Shown: positions 46,687 through 55,588 of the stretch, one piece after another
Layout: the number at the start of each line of letters is the position of its first letter
Numbering within the stretch: position 1 is the stretch's first letter
Assembly (NCBI RefSeq): GCF_036345175.1
Contig: NZ_CP107780.1
Coordinates: 4,216,001 to 4,280,000, forward strand
From: Streptomyces sp. NBC_00576
GTDB taxonomy: Bacteria; Actinomycetota; Actinomycetes; Streptomycetales; Streptomycetaceae
DNA: 64,000 nucleotides
Direction of reading: 5' to 3'
Position numbers and translations under genes: made by a program
Notes under the pieces: generated by a model
Told to the model about the DNA's origin: nothing
Database searches by the model: none
The model's input: only the letters and a program-made list of their open reading frames with translations

Positions 46687-46914
46687 TTACGTGAGTGGCG
46701 GTGGCGTGCGGGCTGGGTCCATCACGATGTCGATCGTCACCGAGAAGGCGACCCGCGGTCGCGAACCGAGCGCCTCTGGGCGGGCGTTGATCTCCATCGC
46801 AGCCAGCGCCGGCGGGCACCCGGCAGGCAAGGCGCGAGGGCTCCTGAAGGCGCTGCGGAGGCGGACATGCGCAGGGCCCTCGGCAAGCACACACTCACCG
46901 GAAGGCCCTGCCAT
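46687..46914 (-). CDS. Possible small protein, not recognised
   Basis: Open frame of 75 residues from ATG 46914 (MAGPSGECVLAEGPAHVRLR) with AGGGG about 9 nt upstream and fairly GC-rich third positions. It ends just after DUF397 on the same strand. It could be a real third cistron or chance. Confidence 0.25.
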   Translation of the reverse strand: MAGPSGECVLAEGPAHVRLRSAFRSPRALPAGCPPALAAMEINARPEALGSRPRVAFSVTIDIVMDPARTPPPLT

Positions 46915-46928
46915 CGCTGCCACCCCTG

Positions 46929-47132
46929 TCAGAGTGCCGCGAACTCGATGAACGCGGTCCACGCCATGGGCTCTACGGCGAGTGCGGCGCGGGTTGTGTC
47001 CTTCGAGTCGCGGACGCGTACGGCGCCTGTCCCCGCCGCGACCTCAACGCACTGGCCCCCGTCGCCAGCGCTGTAACTGCTCTTGAACCATGCCAGGGCA
47101 TCGGTGTCCGGCCCCGCCTTTTCCCCGCTCAT
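46929..47132 (-). CDS. DUF397 protein
   Basis: Protein of 67 residues with the DUF397 marks WFKSSYSAGDGGQCVEVA and VRVRDSKD. In streptomycetes DUF397 proteins are coupled to DUF5753 HTH regulators (WhiJ-like systems) and are thought to modulate them. ATG 47132 overlaps the regulator stop (47129) by 4 nt. Confidence 0.92.
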   Translation of the reverse strand: MSGEKAGPDTDALAWFKSSYSAGDGGQCVEVAAGTGAVRVRDSKDTTRAALAVEPMAWTAFIEFAAL

Positions 47133-47959
47133 CTCTCTCCCAGCAGCTTTTCGATCAACGCCAGCGATTCTGTCGGAGTGTGGGCCTGCGCGCGAAGAAT
47201 CCCGTACGTACGCTCAAGCTCCCGCACCTTCCGACGCTCTGTGTGCACACGGCTGTCGCCTTGTACCTCCGTGTACGCGATCCTGCGCCCATCCTTGGCC
47301 TCCATCAAGGTGAACGGTCCAGCCAGTCCCGCATGTTCCTGGCGGGACAAGGGCATCACCTGGATCACCACGTTGCGCTTCTCCGCCATCAGCATGAGGT
47401 GCTCCAACTGGCCTCGCCAGACAGCGTCTCCGCCGAGCGGCCGGAGCAGGACAGCCTCCTCGATCACAAAGCTCAGATGTGGCGCGGGGCGTCGGGAGAA
47501 GATCCCCTGCCGCGCCAGTCGTGCGGATACTCGCTGCTCCGTGAGCGCTTCGTCCAGCAGTGGCTGCCACATGGCAAACACCGCTCGTGCGTATTCCTCC
47601 GTCTGCAACAGGCCGTTGACCAACTGAGTGTCGTATGCATGAAGCTCAACCGCCTCGGCCTCCAACTTGGCCGCATCCCGGAAGAACGCCGGATACTGAG
47701 CCCGAGCCACCTCCTCCTTGCCCGCGCTCAACACCCCACCCGCCTCCAGCACTTCATCGGCCCGGTCGATGAACTTCGGCGGCGGAATACGTCTCCCCTG
47801 CTCGAACGACGCGATCGTCGAGGCCGAGTACCCGGTCAGCGACCCGAGCTTCGCGCGGTCCATCCCCGCCCGCTCCCGGAACAGCTTCAACTGCCGCCCG
47901 AACACGCACAGAATGCCCGCCCCGAACTCATACTCCGGCTGCTGAACCTCGTCGTCCAC
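47129..47959 (-). CDS. XRE-type HTH regulator with DUF5753 (WhiJ-like)
   Basis: DNA-binding protein of 276 residues. The N-terminal HTH (about 18-75) has GRQLKLFRERAGMDRAKLGS and YSASTIASFEQGRRIPP. The DUF5753 domain (about 95-270) has FFRDAAKLEAEAVELHAYDT, PGLLQTE-like NGLLQTEEYARAVF and IQVMPLSRQEHAGLAGPF. GTG 47959 has GGAGGA upstream. It is coupled to DUF397 and faces a truncated divergent ATP-binding gene, the classic three-gene layout, so the system is probably damaged. Confidence 0.93.
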   Translation of the reverse strand: MDDEVQQPEYEFGAGILCVFGRQLKLFRERAGMDRAKLGSLTGYSASTIASFEQGRRIPPPKFIDRADEVLEAGGVLSAGKEEVARAQYPAFFRDAAKLEAEAVELHAYDTQLVNGLLQTEEYARAVFAMWQPLLDEALTEQRVSARLARQGIFSRRPAPHLSFVIEEAVLLRPLGGDAVWRGQLEHLMLMAEKRNVVIQVMPLSRQEHAGLAGPFTLMEAKDGRRIAYTEVQGDSRVHTERRKVRELERTYGILRAQAHTPTESLALIEKLLGER

Positions 47960-48135
47960 GCCGCGACTCCTCCCGTACGACCATCACAGTCACCGGGCTC
48001 CGCCCGCCCGACGCACGCTCCGGGAACGGGTCACGCCCAACACCACGTACAAGCGCACCGCCGACGTGTACAGCCCGTACCCGTAAGCGCATCGCTCCTG
48101 TTCAACGCTACGCAGAGTCCGCAACCGTTGACCCC

Positions 48136-48234
48136 ATGAAGTCAGCAACTCCCCCGAACGGGCATATGCCACAGCACCCCGCACCCGAACGCGAGTTCAC
48201 CATGCGCTTCACCTCAACCGTTCCTGGAGACTGA
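48136..48234 (+). pseudogene. Truncated ATP-binding (anti-sigma-like) partner gene of the WhiJ-like locus
   Basis: Reads 32 residues from ATG 48136, with PEREFTMRFTSTVPGD at the end. ERxFTxRFxSTxxGAR opens the histidine-kinase-like ATPase proteins that sit divergent from DUF5753 regulators. The match stops where the TnpB-like element begins, and the rest of the gene is not found beyond it. Confidence 0.6.
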
Positions 48235-49915
48235 GCGGGGGTGAGTCCTGTTGCCAGGTCTCGTGCTCGGCCGAACGCCCCGGACGGTGTTGGGCGTTCT
48301 GGTTGCCCGCGTTCGCTCCGCGTCCGGGCGGCACGGATCGTGTCCGTGGTCCGGGGATGCGGGGGCGGGTTTCCTCACGCCCGGGAACACGCCGATCGGC
48401 CTGGACGGTCCGATGCCCCACCGCATCACTCCGGTGCTGTGGGGGCGGTGTCGTCCGTCGCCGGATCGGGTGTCCCTGGGCGCGCCTTCCGATCGCCACG
48501 GCAGCAGCATCATGGCGAGTGGTTGTACGGGTCGTGGTGGTGAGGGGTTTCTGCCAGTGCTGGGCACCCCAGCGGCTGGTGTAGGCCGGGTCGACGGCGA
48601 TGACCGCGACGCCTGTCCGGTCGGCCATCGACGCCAGTCGGGCACGGAGTTTACCGGTGGGCATGCCGGAGATCAGCTGCCGGAACCGCTTCTTGCGGCC
48701 GTGCTTCTCCCGGGTCTTCTCGGCGGCGAAGTCCAGGTCCTCCACCGCGATCGCCTTCACACCGCAGGCTCTGGCCCAGTGGAGGAGGCGGGTGAGGGCG
48801 TGGCGGACCTGGGCGTCCCGGTGTTCGGCGGTGCCGGTCAGGTCGTAGAAGAAGCGGCGCGGGGCACCGGTGGGGTTGCCGTGGATGTCGAGGCGCCAGG
48901 CGGCCAGGTGGTCGGCGTTCATGTCGACGCCGATCACGCCGTGGGCAAGTGCTGCCTCGATCGGGATGGTCGGGGTGGGCGGGATCTGCCAGGACGCCGT
49001 CAGATACCAGCGGTCCCGGCCCGTGTCCAAGTGGATGCGGTAGGCGATTGCTCGGTTGGCTTCGACGCGGTCGGCCCACTCGCCGCCCCGGTGCGCGAAT
49101 TCGACCCGGCAGGACAGGACGTACCGCCCGTGGGGGGCGTTCGCCAGATGCGCCAACGGTGCCGGGAGTTTGAGGCTCACCTCGCCGTCTGGGCTGACGC
49201 GGATCGTCTCGTTGCCGTAGCGCTTGCCGGACTCCCCGTCCGCCTGACAGAACCAGCGCTCCGCCTCCCACCGCCCGCGCCACTGCGACTCCGTGAGCTG
49301 AGCCTCCTCCAGGTGATGCCGGGCACGGGCCAGACGCTTGCCGCCCCTGACGACGTGCACGAGCCCGGCCTCACGGTCGGCCCGCGCGGCAGCCAGCCGA
49401 TCCTGAAGTACCCGCAGTCGCCTCGACTTCGCGTGCCACTCCCGCTGGGACCGGTAACCCCCGGGCGCCTTCTTCGTCCCCTTCTGCCCGACCGGCAGGG
49501 ACAGCCGGTCCTCGATGGTGCGGATACCGGCTTCCAGGTTCTGCATGTGTGCGAGTTGGCAGCGTCGGGCCAGCGTCCACTGGTCGTGCGTGGCTTTGGT
49601 GATCGACCCGGCCCACCGCGACGACGACAGGGGCGTCAGCTCCCGCTTACGCACCGCCCACGTCTCGGCGGAGTGCTCCAGGCCATCCCGGCAGCGCGTC
49701 CTGAGATCCTTCGCCGCCAGCGACCCCAGATGTCCGCCGACCAGACGCAGCACCTTCTCATCGCCCGGCGTCAGCTGCTTGAAACGGGTCCGGACGGCCA
49801 CACCACTGGGACCCGACGCGACGAACGACGCCGCCACACTCCGCAGCTCACCCACCCCTGTCACTCCCACCCCACGCCGCCCGAAGATCCCCTCGCCATG
49901 AGAAACGAGCACCAC
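48209..49915 (-). CDS. TnpB-like (IS200/IS605 accessory) protein lacking the zinc finger
   Basis: Protein of 568 residues with a split RuvC nuclease: Asp331 in GVIGVDMNADHL, Glu392 in AIAVEDLDFA and Asp469 in RHDAAAVAIG. No cysteine occurs between Glu392 and Asp469, so the usual TnpB zinc ribbon is missing, although VIAVDPAYTSRWGAQHW keeps the DPAYTS part. A basic N-terminal half and a Pro/Arg-rich tail of about 100 residues flank it. GTG 49915 is the furthest start; internal GTG codons are possible. No TnpA gene is beside it. The 3' end of the frame runs into the truncated flanking gene, so the element end is near 48212-48235. Confidence 0.85.
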   Translation of the reverse strand: MVLVSHGEGIFGRRGVGVTGVGELRSVAASFVASGPSGVAVRTRFKQLTPGDEKVLRLVGGHLGSLAAKDLRTRCRDGLEHSAETWAVRKRELTPLSSSRWAGSITKATHDQWTLARRCQLAHMQNLEAGIRTIEDRLSLPVGQKGTKKAPGGYRSQREWHAKSRRLRVLQDRLAAARADREAGLVHVVRGGKRLARARHHLEEAQLTESQWRGRWEAERWFCQADGESGKRYGNETIRVSPDGEVSLKLPAPLAHLANAPHGRYVLSCRVEFAHRGGEWADRVEANRAIAYRIHLDTGRDRWYLTASWQIPPTPTIPIEAALAHGVIGVDMNADHLAAWRLDIHGNPTGAPRRFFYDLTGTAEHRDAQVRHALTRLLHWARACGVKAIAVEDLDFAAEKTREKHGRKKRFRQLISGMPTGKLRARLASMADRTGVAVIAVDPAYTSRWGAQHWQKPLTTTTRTTTRHDAAAVAIGRRAQGHPIRRRTTPPPQHRSDAVGHRTVQADRRVPGREETRPRIPGPRTRSVPPGRGANAGNQNAQHRPGRSAEHETWQQDSPPLSLQERLR

Positions 49916-50278
49916 CCGCGAAGGTCACGCATTCGATGAGAGAACGTCAGTTCCCCACCAAGAACCGGCTCCACGACCGAGACGCGCGACACGACACAGC
50001 CCAGCAGCACTCACTCCCGCTCACCAGAACGCTCTTGAACACACTCCAGCGGCAGCAGCTACAAACCCGCCCCGGATTCTGGGCCCCCACCGGCGTACGG
50101 AGGCTCCCTGCCCGCGCCCGCCGAACGGAGCGCGCGCCCCGTACCTACCTGAAGCGCCCGCCCCCGTCCAGGACAGGACAAGCGGCGGCCCCGGTGAGCA
50201 TCGAGAACGCTCACCGGGGCCGCCGCTCCCCCTATTCCCCCTGTTTCCCCGTGGCCCCCGCCCTGGTCGGCCAGTCGG
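49916..50278. other. Intergenic region left of the second ABC operon
   Basis: No gene seen. It holds the outer end of the TnpB element and the terminator at 50182-50226. Confidence 0.5.
50182..50226. terminator. Strong terminator after the second ABC permease gene
   Basis: Perfect 18-bp stem GCGGCGGCCCCGGTGAGC / GCTCACCGGGGCCGCCGC with a 9-nt loop. No long T tract. Confidence 0.8.
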
Positions 50279-52849
50279 CTAATCAGTAGCGATAGCGTTC
50301 AGCACATTCATCCGCCCCGCCCTGAACGCCGGCACCAGCGCCGCGAACAGTCCCACGAAGGCCGAGCCGACGAACACGCCGCCGATCGTCATCCACGGGA
50401 TCTCCAGGACGTTCAGACCCTCCAGCGCCAGCAGTCGCTGAGCCGTCGCGCCCCAGCCCATCCCCAGGCCGAGCCCCAGCAGCGCGCCGAAGAGTGCGAT
50501 CACGACCGACTCCATACGGATCATCCGGCGCAGCTGGCGCCGCGACAGACCGATCGCCCGCATCAGACCGATCTCCCGAGTCCGCTCCACCACCGACAGG
50601 GCGAGGGTGTTCACGACGCCCAGGACCGCCACGACGATCGCCAGGGCGAGCAGACCGTAGACCATGTTCAGGAGCTGGCCGATCTGGTCCTTCAGTTCCT
50701 GCTTGTAGTCGGTCTGGTCACGTACCTGGTACTGCGGGTAGGGGTCGAGGGCCTTCTTCAGCGACGCGTACGCCGACTCCTCCTCGCCCTTCTTCGCCGA
50801 GGCGAACATCAGGCTGTTCGGCGGGACCTTGGCAGCCGGCAGGTACTGCTCCATCGTCGCGATGGACATGTACTGCGCGCCCTGGTCGATCGCCACGTCG
50901 TCGTCCGTGATCGCGGCGACCTTGAGCTTCGCCGTCGAGCCGCCCTTGAAGGCGACGGTCATCGTGTCGCCGACCTTCACCCGGTGCTTGGTCGCGTAGT
51001 CGGAGCCCAGCGACATGGCGTCCTTGGCGTACGCGGCGCTCAGCGTGCCCGCGGTGGTGGTGCGGCGCAGGTCGGAGGCGTACGTCGGGTCGGCGGCCGT
51101 CAGCTGGGTCTTCTCACCCTTGCCGTCGGGCGGGGTCAGGGTGACCTCGACCTCCTTGTAGCGGGTGACGTGGGTCAGGCCGGGCGAGCGTTTCATCGCC
51201 GCCTCCGCCTGCGGCACGATCCGCTGGTTGCCCTGGACGATGAAGTCCGCGCCGACCGACTTGTCCAGCTCGCTCGTCGCCGAGGCGACCATCGACGAGC
51301 CGACCACCGACAGACAGGCGACCAGGGCGAGGCCGATCATCAGGGCGGCGCCGGTGGCACCCGTACGGCGCGGGTTGCGCAGCGCGTTGCGCTCGGCGAG
51401 GCGGCCGACGGGGCCGAAGCCCCGCAGCAGTACGGCGCTGAGCACCCGTACGACACCGCCCGCGAGCAGCGGGCCGATGATCACGAACCCGAGGAGTGTG
51501 AGCACGACGCCCGTGCCGAGGACCAGCGAGCCGTCGCTCGCCTTGTCGGCGGTGGCGGCCAGGTAGAGGGCGTAGCCGCCCGCTCCCGTCAGGACGAGGC
51601 CGATGAGACCCCGTACGAGGCCCGCCCTGCCGTCGGCCGGGGTGCCGGCGTCGCGGAGTGCGGCCATCGGGGAGACCTTGCCCGCGCGGCGGGCGGGGAG
51701 GTAGGCGGCGAGGACGGTGACGACGACGCCGAGGACCAGGCCGATCACCGGGGTGGCCGCCTTGATGGTGAGGTCGTCGGTGGAGAGGTTCATGCCGGCC
51801 ATCGACATCAGCTTCATCAGGCCGATCGCGATGCCGACCCCCGCGCCGACACCGAGGATCGATCCGACGAAGCCGAGCAGCAGCGCCTCGACCAGAACGG
51901 ACCGGTTGACCTGCTTGCGAGAGGAGCCGATCGCCCGCATCAGGCCGATCTCCCGGGTCCGCTGGGCGACGAGCATCGAGAAGGTGTTGATGATCAGGAA
52001 GATGCCGACCAGGAACGCGATCCCGGCGAAGCCGAGCATGGCGTACTTGATGACGTTCATGAACTCGCCGACGCCCTCACGGCTCTCGTCGGAGAACTCC
52101 TTCTGCGTCTGCACCTTGAACACACCGCTGGCCGTGAGGGCCTGGGTGACGTTCTGCTTGAGCCGGATGTCGGTGATCCCGCCGGCCGCCGTGACGTTGA
52201 GCTGGGTGAACCGGCCGGTGGCGCCGAGGAGTTCGCGCTGTGCGGTGGCGGTGTCGAAGTAGACGACGGCCGCACCGGGGTTGGTCACCTTGAAGGTGGC
52301 GATACCGACGATCCGCGCGTTGATGTCACCGGTCTGCGCGATGGTGCGCAGCTCGTCGCCCATCTTCAGGTGGTGCTTGTCGGCGGTGTCTGCGTCGACC
52401 ATCACCTCGGTGGGCCCGCGTGGTGCGTGACCGCTGGTGATCTCCATCGAACGCAGGTCGTTGCGCGTCCAGTTGCCCGCGATGGTCGGAGCGCCGGTGC
52501 TCGACCCCATGTTCTTGTTCTCGCTGTTGACGACGGTCACGTTCATCGAACTGACCGCGCCCTCGGCCGACTTGACGCCCTGGGCCTGCTGCGCCTTCGC
52601 CAGCACGGAGGCCGGCAGTGACTCGGGCACGCCGTTCTGCGGGGTGTCGTCGCTCTCGGCCGCCTTCGGCGACACCGTGACGTCGGAGGAGGTGACCGAG
52701 AAGAGTTTGTCGAACGTCGTGTTCATGGTGTCGGTGAAGACGAGGGTCCCGCACACGAACGCCACCGACAGCAGCACGGCCACCGCCGACAGGGCCATCC
52801 GGCCCTTGTGCGCGAAGAAGTTGCGCATCGAGGTCTTCAGCACAGTCAT
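50279..52849 (-). CDS. FtsX-like ABC transporter permease, second copy
   Basis: Membrane protein of 856 residues, same two-module layout as the permease at 15.3 kb. An N-terminal helix (about 17-40), an extracellular domain (to about 250), and helices with MRAIGSSRKQVNRSV are followed by more helices, a second extracellular domain (about 530-715) and final helices with MRAIGLSRRQLRRMIRMES. The opening MRNFFAHKGRMALSAVAVLL and the coupling helices are close to the first copy; the extracellular domains differ. ATG 52849 overlaps the ATPase stop by 4 nt. Confidence 0.93.
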   Translation of the reverse strand: MTVLKTSMRNFFAHKGRMALSAVAVLLSVAFVCGTLVFTDTMNTTFDKLFSVTSSDVTVSPKAAESDDTPQNGVPESLPASVLAKAQQAQGVKSAEGAVSSMNVTVVNSENKNMGSSTGAPTIAGNWTRNDLRSMEITSGHAPRGPTEVMVDADTADKHHLKMGDELRTIAQTGDINARIVGIATFKVTNPGAAVVYFDTATAQRELLGATGRFTQLNVTAAGGITDIRLKQNVTQALTASGVFKVQTQKEFSDESREGVGEFMNVIKYAMLGFAGIAFLVGIFLIINTFSMLVAQRTREIGLMRAIGSSRKQVNRSVLVEALLLGFVGSILGVGAGVGIAIGLMKLMSMAGMNLSTDDLTIKAATPVIGLVLGVVVTVLAAYLPARRAGKVSPMAALRDAGTPADGRAGLVRGLIGLVLTGAGGYALYLAATADKASDGSLVLGTGVVLTLLGFVIIGPLLAGGVVRVLSAVLLRGFGPVGRLAERNALRNPRRTGATGAALMIGLALVACLSVVGSSMVASATSELDKSVGADFIVQGNQRIVPQAEAAMKRSPGLTHVTRYKEVEVTLTPPDGKGEKTQLTAADPTYASDLRRTTTAGTLSAAYAKDAMSLGSDYATKHRVKVGDTMTVAFKGGSTAKLKVAAITDDDVAIDQGAQYMSIATMEQYLPAAKVPPNSLMFASAKKGEEESAYASLKKALDPYPQYQVRDQTDYKQELKDQIGQLLNMVYGLLALAIVVAVLGVVNTLALSVVERTREIGLMRAIGLSRRQLRRMIRMESVVIALFGALLGLGLGMGWGATAQRLLALEGLNVLEIPWMTIGGVFVGSAFVGLFAALVPAFRAGRMNVLNAIATD

Positions 52850-53634
52850 GACGTACGCCCCCGCGCGTCGAAGTCCTTCATACGGTCGAGGACGCTGTCG
52901 GCGGTCGGCCGGAACATCTCGTCGACGATCCGCCCGTCGGCGAGATACAGCACGCGGTCCGCGTACGAGGCGGCCACCGGGTCGTGCGTGACCATCACGA
53001 TGGTCTGGCCCAGCTCGTCCACCGAGCGGCGCAGGAAGCCCAACACCTCGGCGCCTGCTCGGGAGTCGAGGTTTCCGGTCGGCTCGTCACCGAAGATGAT
53101 CTCGGGCCGCGCGGCCAACGCCCGTGCCACGGCGACGCGTTGCTGCTGGCCGCCGGAGAGCTGGTTGGGCCGGTGCTTGAGCCGGTCGGCCAGCCCGACG
53201 GTCTCGACGACCTGGGCCAGCCAGCCCTTGTCCGGCTTGCGGCCCGCGATGTCCATGGGAAGCGTGATGTTCTCCAGCGCGCTGAGCGTCGGCAACAGGT
53301 TGAACGCCTGGAAGATGAACCCGATCCGGTCCCGGCGCAGTTGCGTCAGCTTCTTGTCCTTGAGCCCGGTGATCTCGGTGTCGTCGAGGTAGATCTGCCC
53401 GCTGGTCACGGTGTCGAGGCCGGCGAGGCAGTGCATGAGGGTGGACTTGCCGGACCCCGAGGGGCCCATGATCGCGGTGAACTGTCCCCGCGCTATGTCC
53501 ACGTCCACCTGGTCCAGGGCGACGACGCGGGTCTCACCGGACCCGTACGCCTTCACGACCTGCCGCGCCCGTGCGGCAACGGCCGTACGCCCTCCAGTGC
53601 CCCCGTGCCTGGTGATTGTCACAGCCGATGTCAC
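52846..53634 (-). CDS. ABC transporter ATP-binding protein, second copy
   Basis: ATPase of 262 residues, very similar to the one at 14.4 kb. Walker A GPSGSGKST, signature LSGGQQQRVAVARAL, Walker B IIFGDEPTGNLDSRAG and H-loop VMVTHDP are intact. GTG 53634 has AGGAG 8 nt upstream. Coupled to the permease through ATGA. Two overlapping 10-bp palindromes lie 22 nt before the start, suggesting a local repressor, though no regulator gene is adjacent. Confidence 0.94.
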   Translation of the reverse strand: MTSAVTITRHGGTGGRTAVAARARQVVKAYGSGETRVVALDQVDVDIARGQFTAIMGPSGSGKSTLMHCLAGLDTVTSGQIYLDDTEITGLKDKKLTQLRRDRIGFIFQAFNLLPTLSALENITLPMDIAGRKPDKGWLAQVVETVGLADRLKHRPNQLSGGQQQRVAVARALAARPEIIFGDEPTGNLDSRAGAEVLGFLRRSVDELGQTIVMVTHDPVAASYADRVLYLADGRIVDEMFRPTADSVLDRMKDFDARGRTS

Positions 53635-53655
53635 GGTATGTCTCCTAAGTCGGTC

Positions 53656-53676
53656 AGTACTGAGTGCGCACTGATA
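53656..53676. promoter_or_regulatory. Overlapping palindromes in the ABC operon promoter
   Basis: TCAGTACTGA (53656-53665) and AGTGCGCACT (53665-53674) are both perfect and share one base. The whole block is also framed by TCAGT...ACTGA. TetR-like spacing. Confidence 0.55.
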
Positions 53677-54060
53677 CCTGCGAATGCGTTGCTGCTCTGC
53701 GGTATGTGCATGAGTCTGCTGGTGGAAGGGGGTCCGGGTCTCTGGTGCCCGGCCCAGTCTTCTGCGGGGGTAAACCCCACCCCCGGAGGTCAGGAACGCC
53801 GTCCCCAGCGGCGTAAAGCCAGGTTAAGGACGGCAGGCGCCCCATCTCCTCCTCCGTCGGTACGAACCCTCCCCGAGCCGTAGTAAGGAGGTACCCCTAG
53901 GGGTCGTCCACCCCTCGGTGGAGCGGGTCTAGGGGTCGCCTCCACCCTCCGACCCAGCCACGCTCCACCCTCCCGCCGCGTGAGGGGCAAGTTGGCAGAC
54001 AAGTGGGGGACAAGTGGCAGAGTGGTCGACGGCAGATAGATGCAGGGGGAAAGGAACCCG
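53677..54060. other. Divergent promoter region between ABC and MFS genes
   Basis: No gene seen. It contains the perfect palindrome ACCCCTAGGGGT (53893-53904) and a direct repeat CTAGGGGTCG (53898-53907, 53929-53938) about 125-165 bp before the MFS start. Confidence 0.45.
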
Positions 54061-55569
54061 GTGGGCAGCAGCCGCCGTACGACACCCGCGATACCCGGCG
54101 CGGTGCAGCGCACCGGAACCGAGAAGCGAGGAGCCGTCGTCGCGGCCCTGATGCTCTCGATGGCGCTGGCCGCGCTCGACTCCACCATCGTGTCGACCGC
54201 CGTACCGCAGATCGTCGGTGACCTCGGCGGCTTCTCCGTCTTCTCCTGGCTGTTCTCGGGCTACCTGCTCGCCGTCACGGTCACCCTCCCCGTGTACGGC
54301 AAGCTCTCCGACACCTTCGGCCGCAAACCGGTCCTGATAGCGGGCAGCGCCCTGTTCCTCCTCGGCTCGCTGCTGTGCGCGCTGGCCTGGAACATGGGCG
54401 CGCTGATCGCGTTCCGGATCATCCAGGGCCTGGGCGGCGGCGCCCTCCAGGGCACGGTCCAGACCCTCGCCGCCGACCTCTACCCGCTGGAGCAACGCCC
54501 CAAAATCCAGGCCAAGTTGTCGACCGTGTGGGCGACCGCGGCGGTGGCGGGCCCCGCGGTGGGCGGGGTGCTCGCGGCCTACGCCGGCTGGCGCTGGATC
54601 TTCCTCGTCAACCTCCCCGTCGGCGCGGTGGCGATGTGGCTCCTGGCCCGCCACCTCCACGAACCGCAACGCGACACCTCCGGCCCCCGCCCGCGCGTCG
54701 ACTGGGCGGGCGCGCTGGCGGTGTTCGCGTGCGGCGGCGTACTGCTGACGGCCCTCGTCCAGGGCGGCGTGGCCTGGCCCTGGCTGTCCTGGCCGTCAAC
54801 CGCCTTCTTCGGTACGGGACTTGCGCTGGTGTTCCTCGTGGTCATGATCGAACGCAGGGCGGCGGAGCCGATCATCCCCGGGTGGGTGTGGCGGCGCCCC
54901 ACGATCGCGGCGGTCAACGTGGCGCTGGGCGCGCTGGGTCTGCTGATGGTGGCCCCGACGGTGTTCCTGCCGACGTACGCCCAGTCGGTACTTGGCCTCG
55001 CCCCGATAGCCGCCGGATTCGTGCTGTCCGTATGGACGTTGAGCTGGCCGGTGTCTGCGGCGCTGAGCCAGCACGTGTACCGCAGGATCGGCTTCCGCGA
55101 CACGGCGATCCTCGGCATCGGCGCGGCGGCCCTGATCCTGCTGGCGTTCCCCTTCCTCCCCTACCCCGGCTCCCCCTGGCAGCCGACCCTCCTCATGCTG
55201 CTGCTCGGCGGCGCCCTCGGCCTCTTCCAACTCCCCCTGATAGTGGGCGTCCAGTCGACGGTCGGCTGGTCGGAACGCGGCACGGCGACGGCGTCGGTGC
55301 TCTTCTGCCGCCAGAGCGGCCAGACGATCGGCGCGGCCCTGTTCGGCGCGGTGGCCAACGGCGTACTGGCGTCCCGGCTGGGCGGCGCGAGCGACCTGGA
55401 CTCGGTGACCCGGGCACTGGGCGCCGGCGCCGCACCGGAGGCGACCCGGCGGGCGATCGCGGACGCGGTGCACGCGGTGTACTTCGGGGCGGCGGGGGCG
55501 GCGGCACTGGCGTTCGTGGCGCTGCTGGTACTGGCGCCGCGCCGCTTCCCGGTCCTCGACAGCCCCTAG
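54061..55569 (+). CDS. MFS drug exporter, DHA2 (14-helix) type
   Basis: Integral membrane proton antiporter of 502 residues. GALIAFRIIQGLGGGALQG (motif C region) and the early LDSTIVSTAVPQIVGDL with GKLSDTFGRKPVL (motif A) mark the EmrB/QacA subfamily; about fourteen hydrophobic helices can be counted. GTG 54061 has AAAGGA upstream and is preferred over ATG 54040, which has none. Likely exports drugs or metabolites; substrate unknown. Confidence 0.93.
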   Translation: MGSSRRTTPAIPGAVQRTGTEKRGAVVAALMLSMALAALDSTIVSTAVPQIVGDLGGFSVFSWLFSGYLLAVTVTLPVYGKLSDTFGRKPVLIAGSALFLLGSLLCALAWNMGALIAFRIIQGLGGGALQGTVQTLAADLYPLEQRPKIQAKLSTVWATAAVAGPAVGGVLAAYAGWRWIFLVNLPVGAVAMWLLARHLHEPQRDTSGPRPRVDWAGALAVFACGGVLLTALVQGGVAWPWLSWPSTAFFGTGLALVFLVVMIERRAAEPIIPGWVWRRPTIAAVNVALGALGLLMVAPTVFLPTYAQSVLGLAPIAAGFVLSVWTLSWPVSAALSQHVYRRIGFRDTAILGIGAAALILLAFPFLPYPGSPWQPTLLMLLLGGALGLFQLPLIVGVQSTVGWSERGTATASVLFCRQSGQTIGAALFGAVANGVLASRLGGASDLDSVTRALGAGAAPEATRRAIADAVHAVYFGAAGAAALAFVALLVLAPRRFPVLDSP

Positions 55570-55588
55570 CAGCAGGTCTGCGAGGCGC

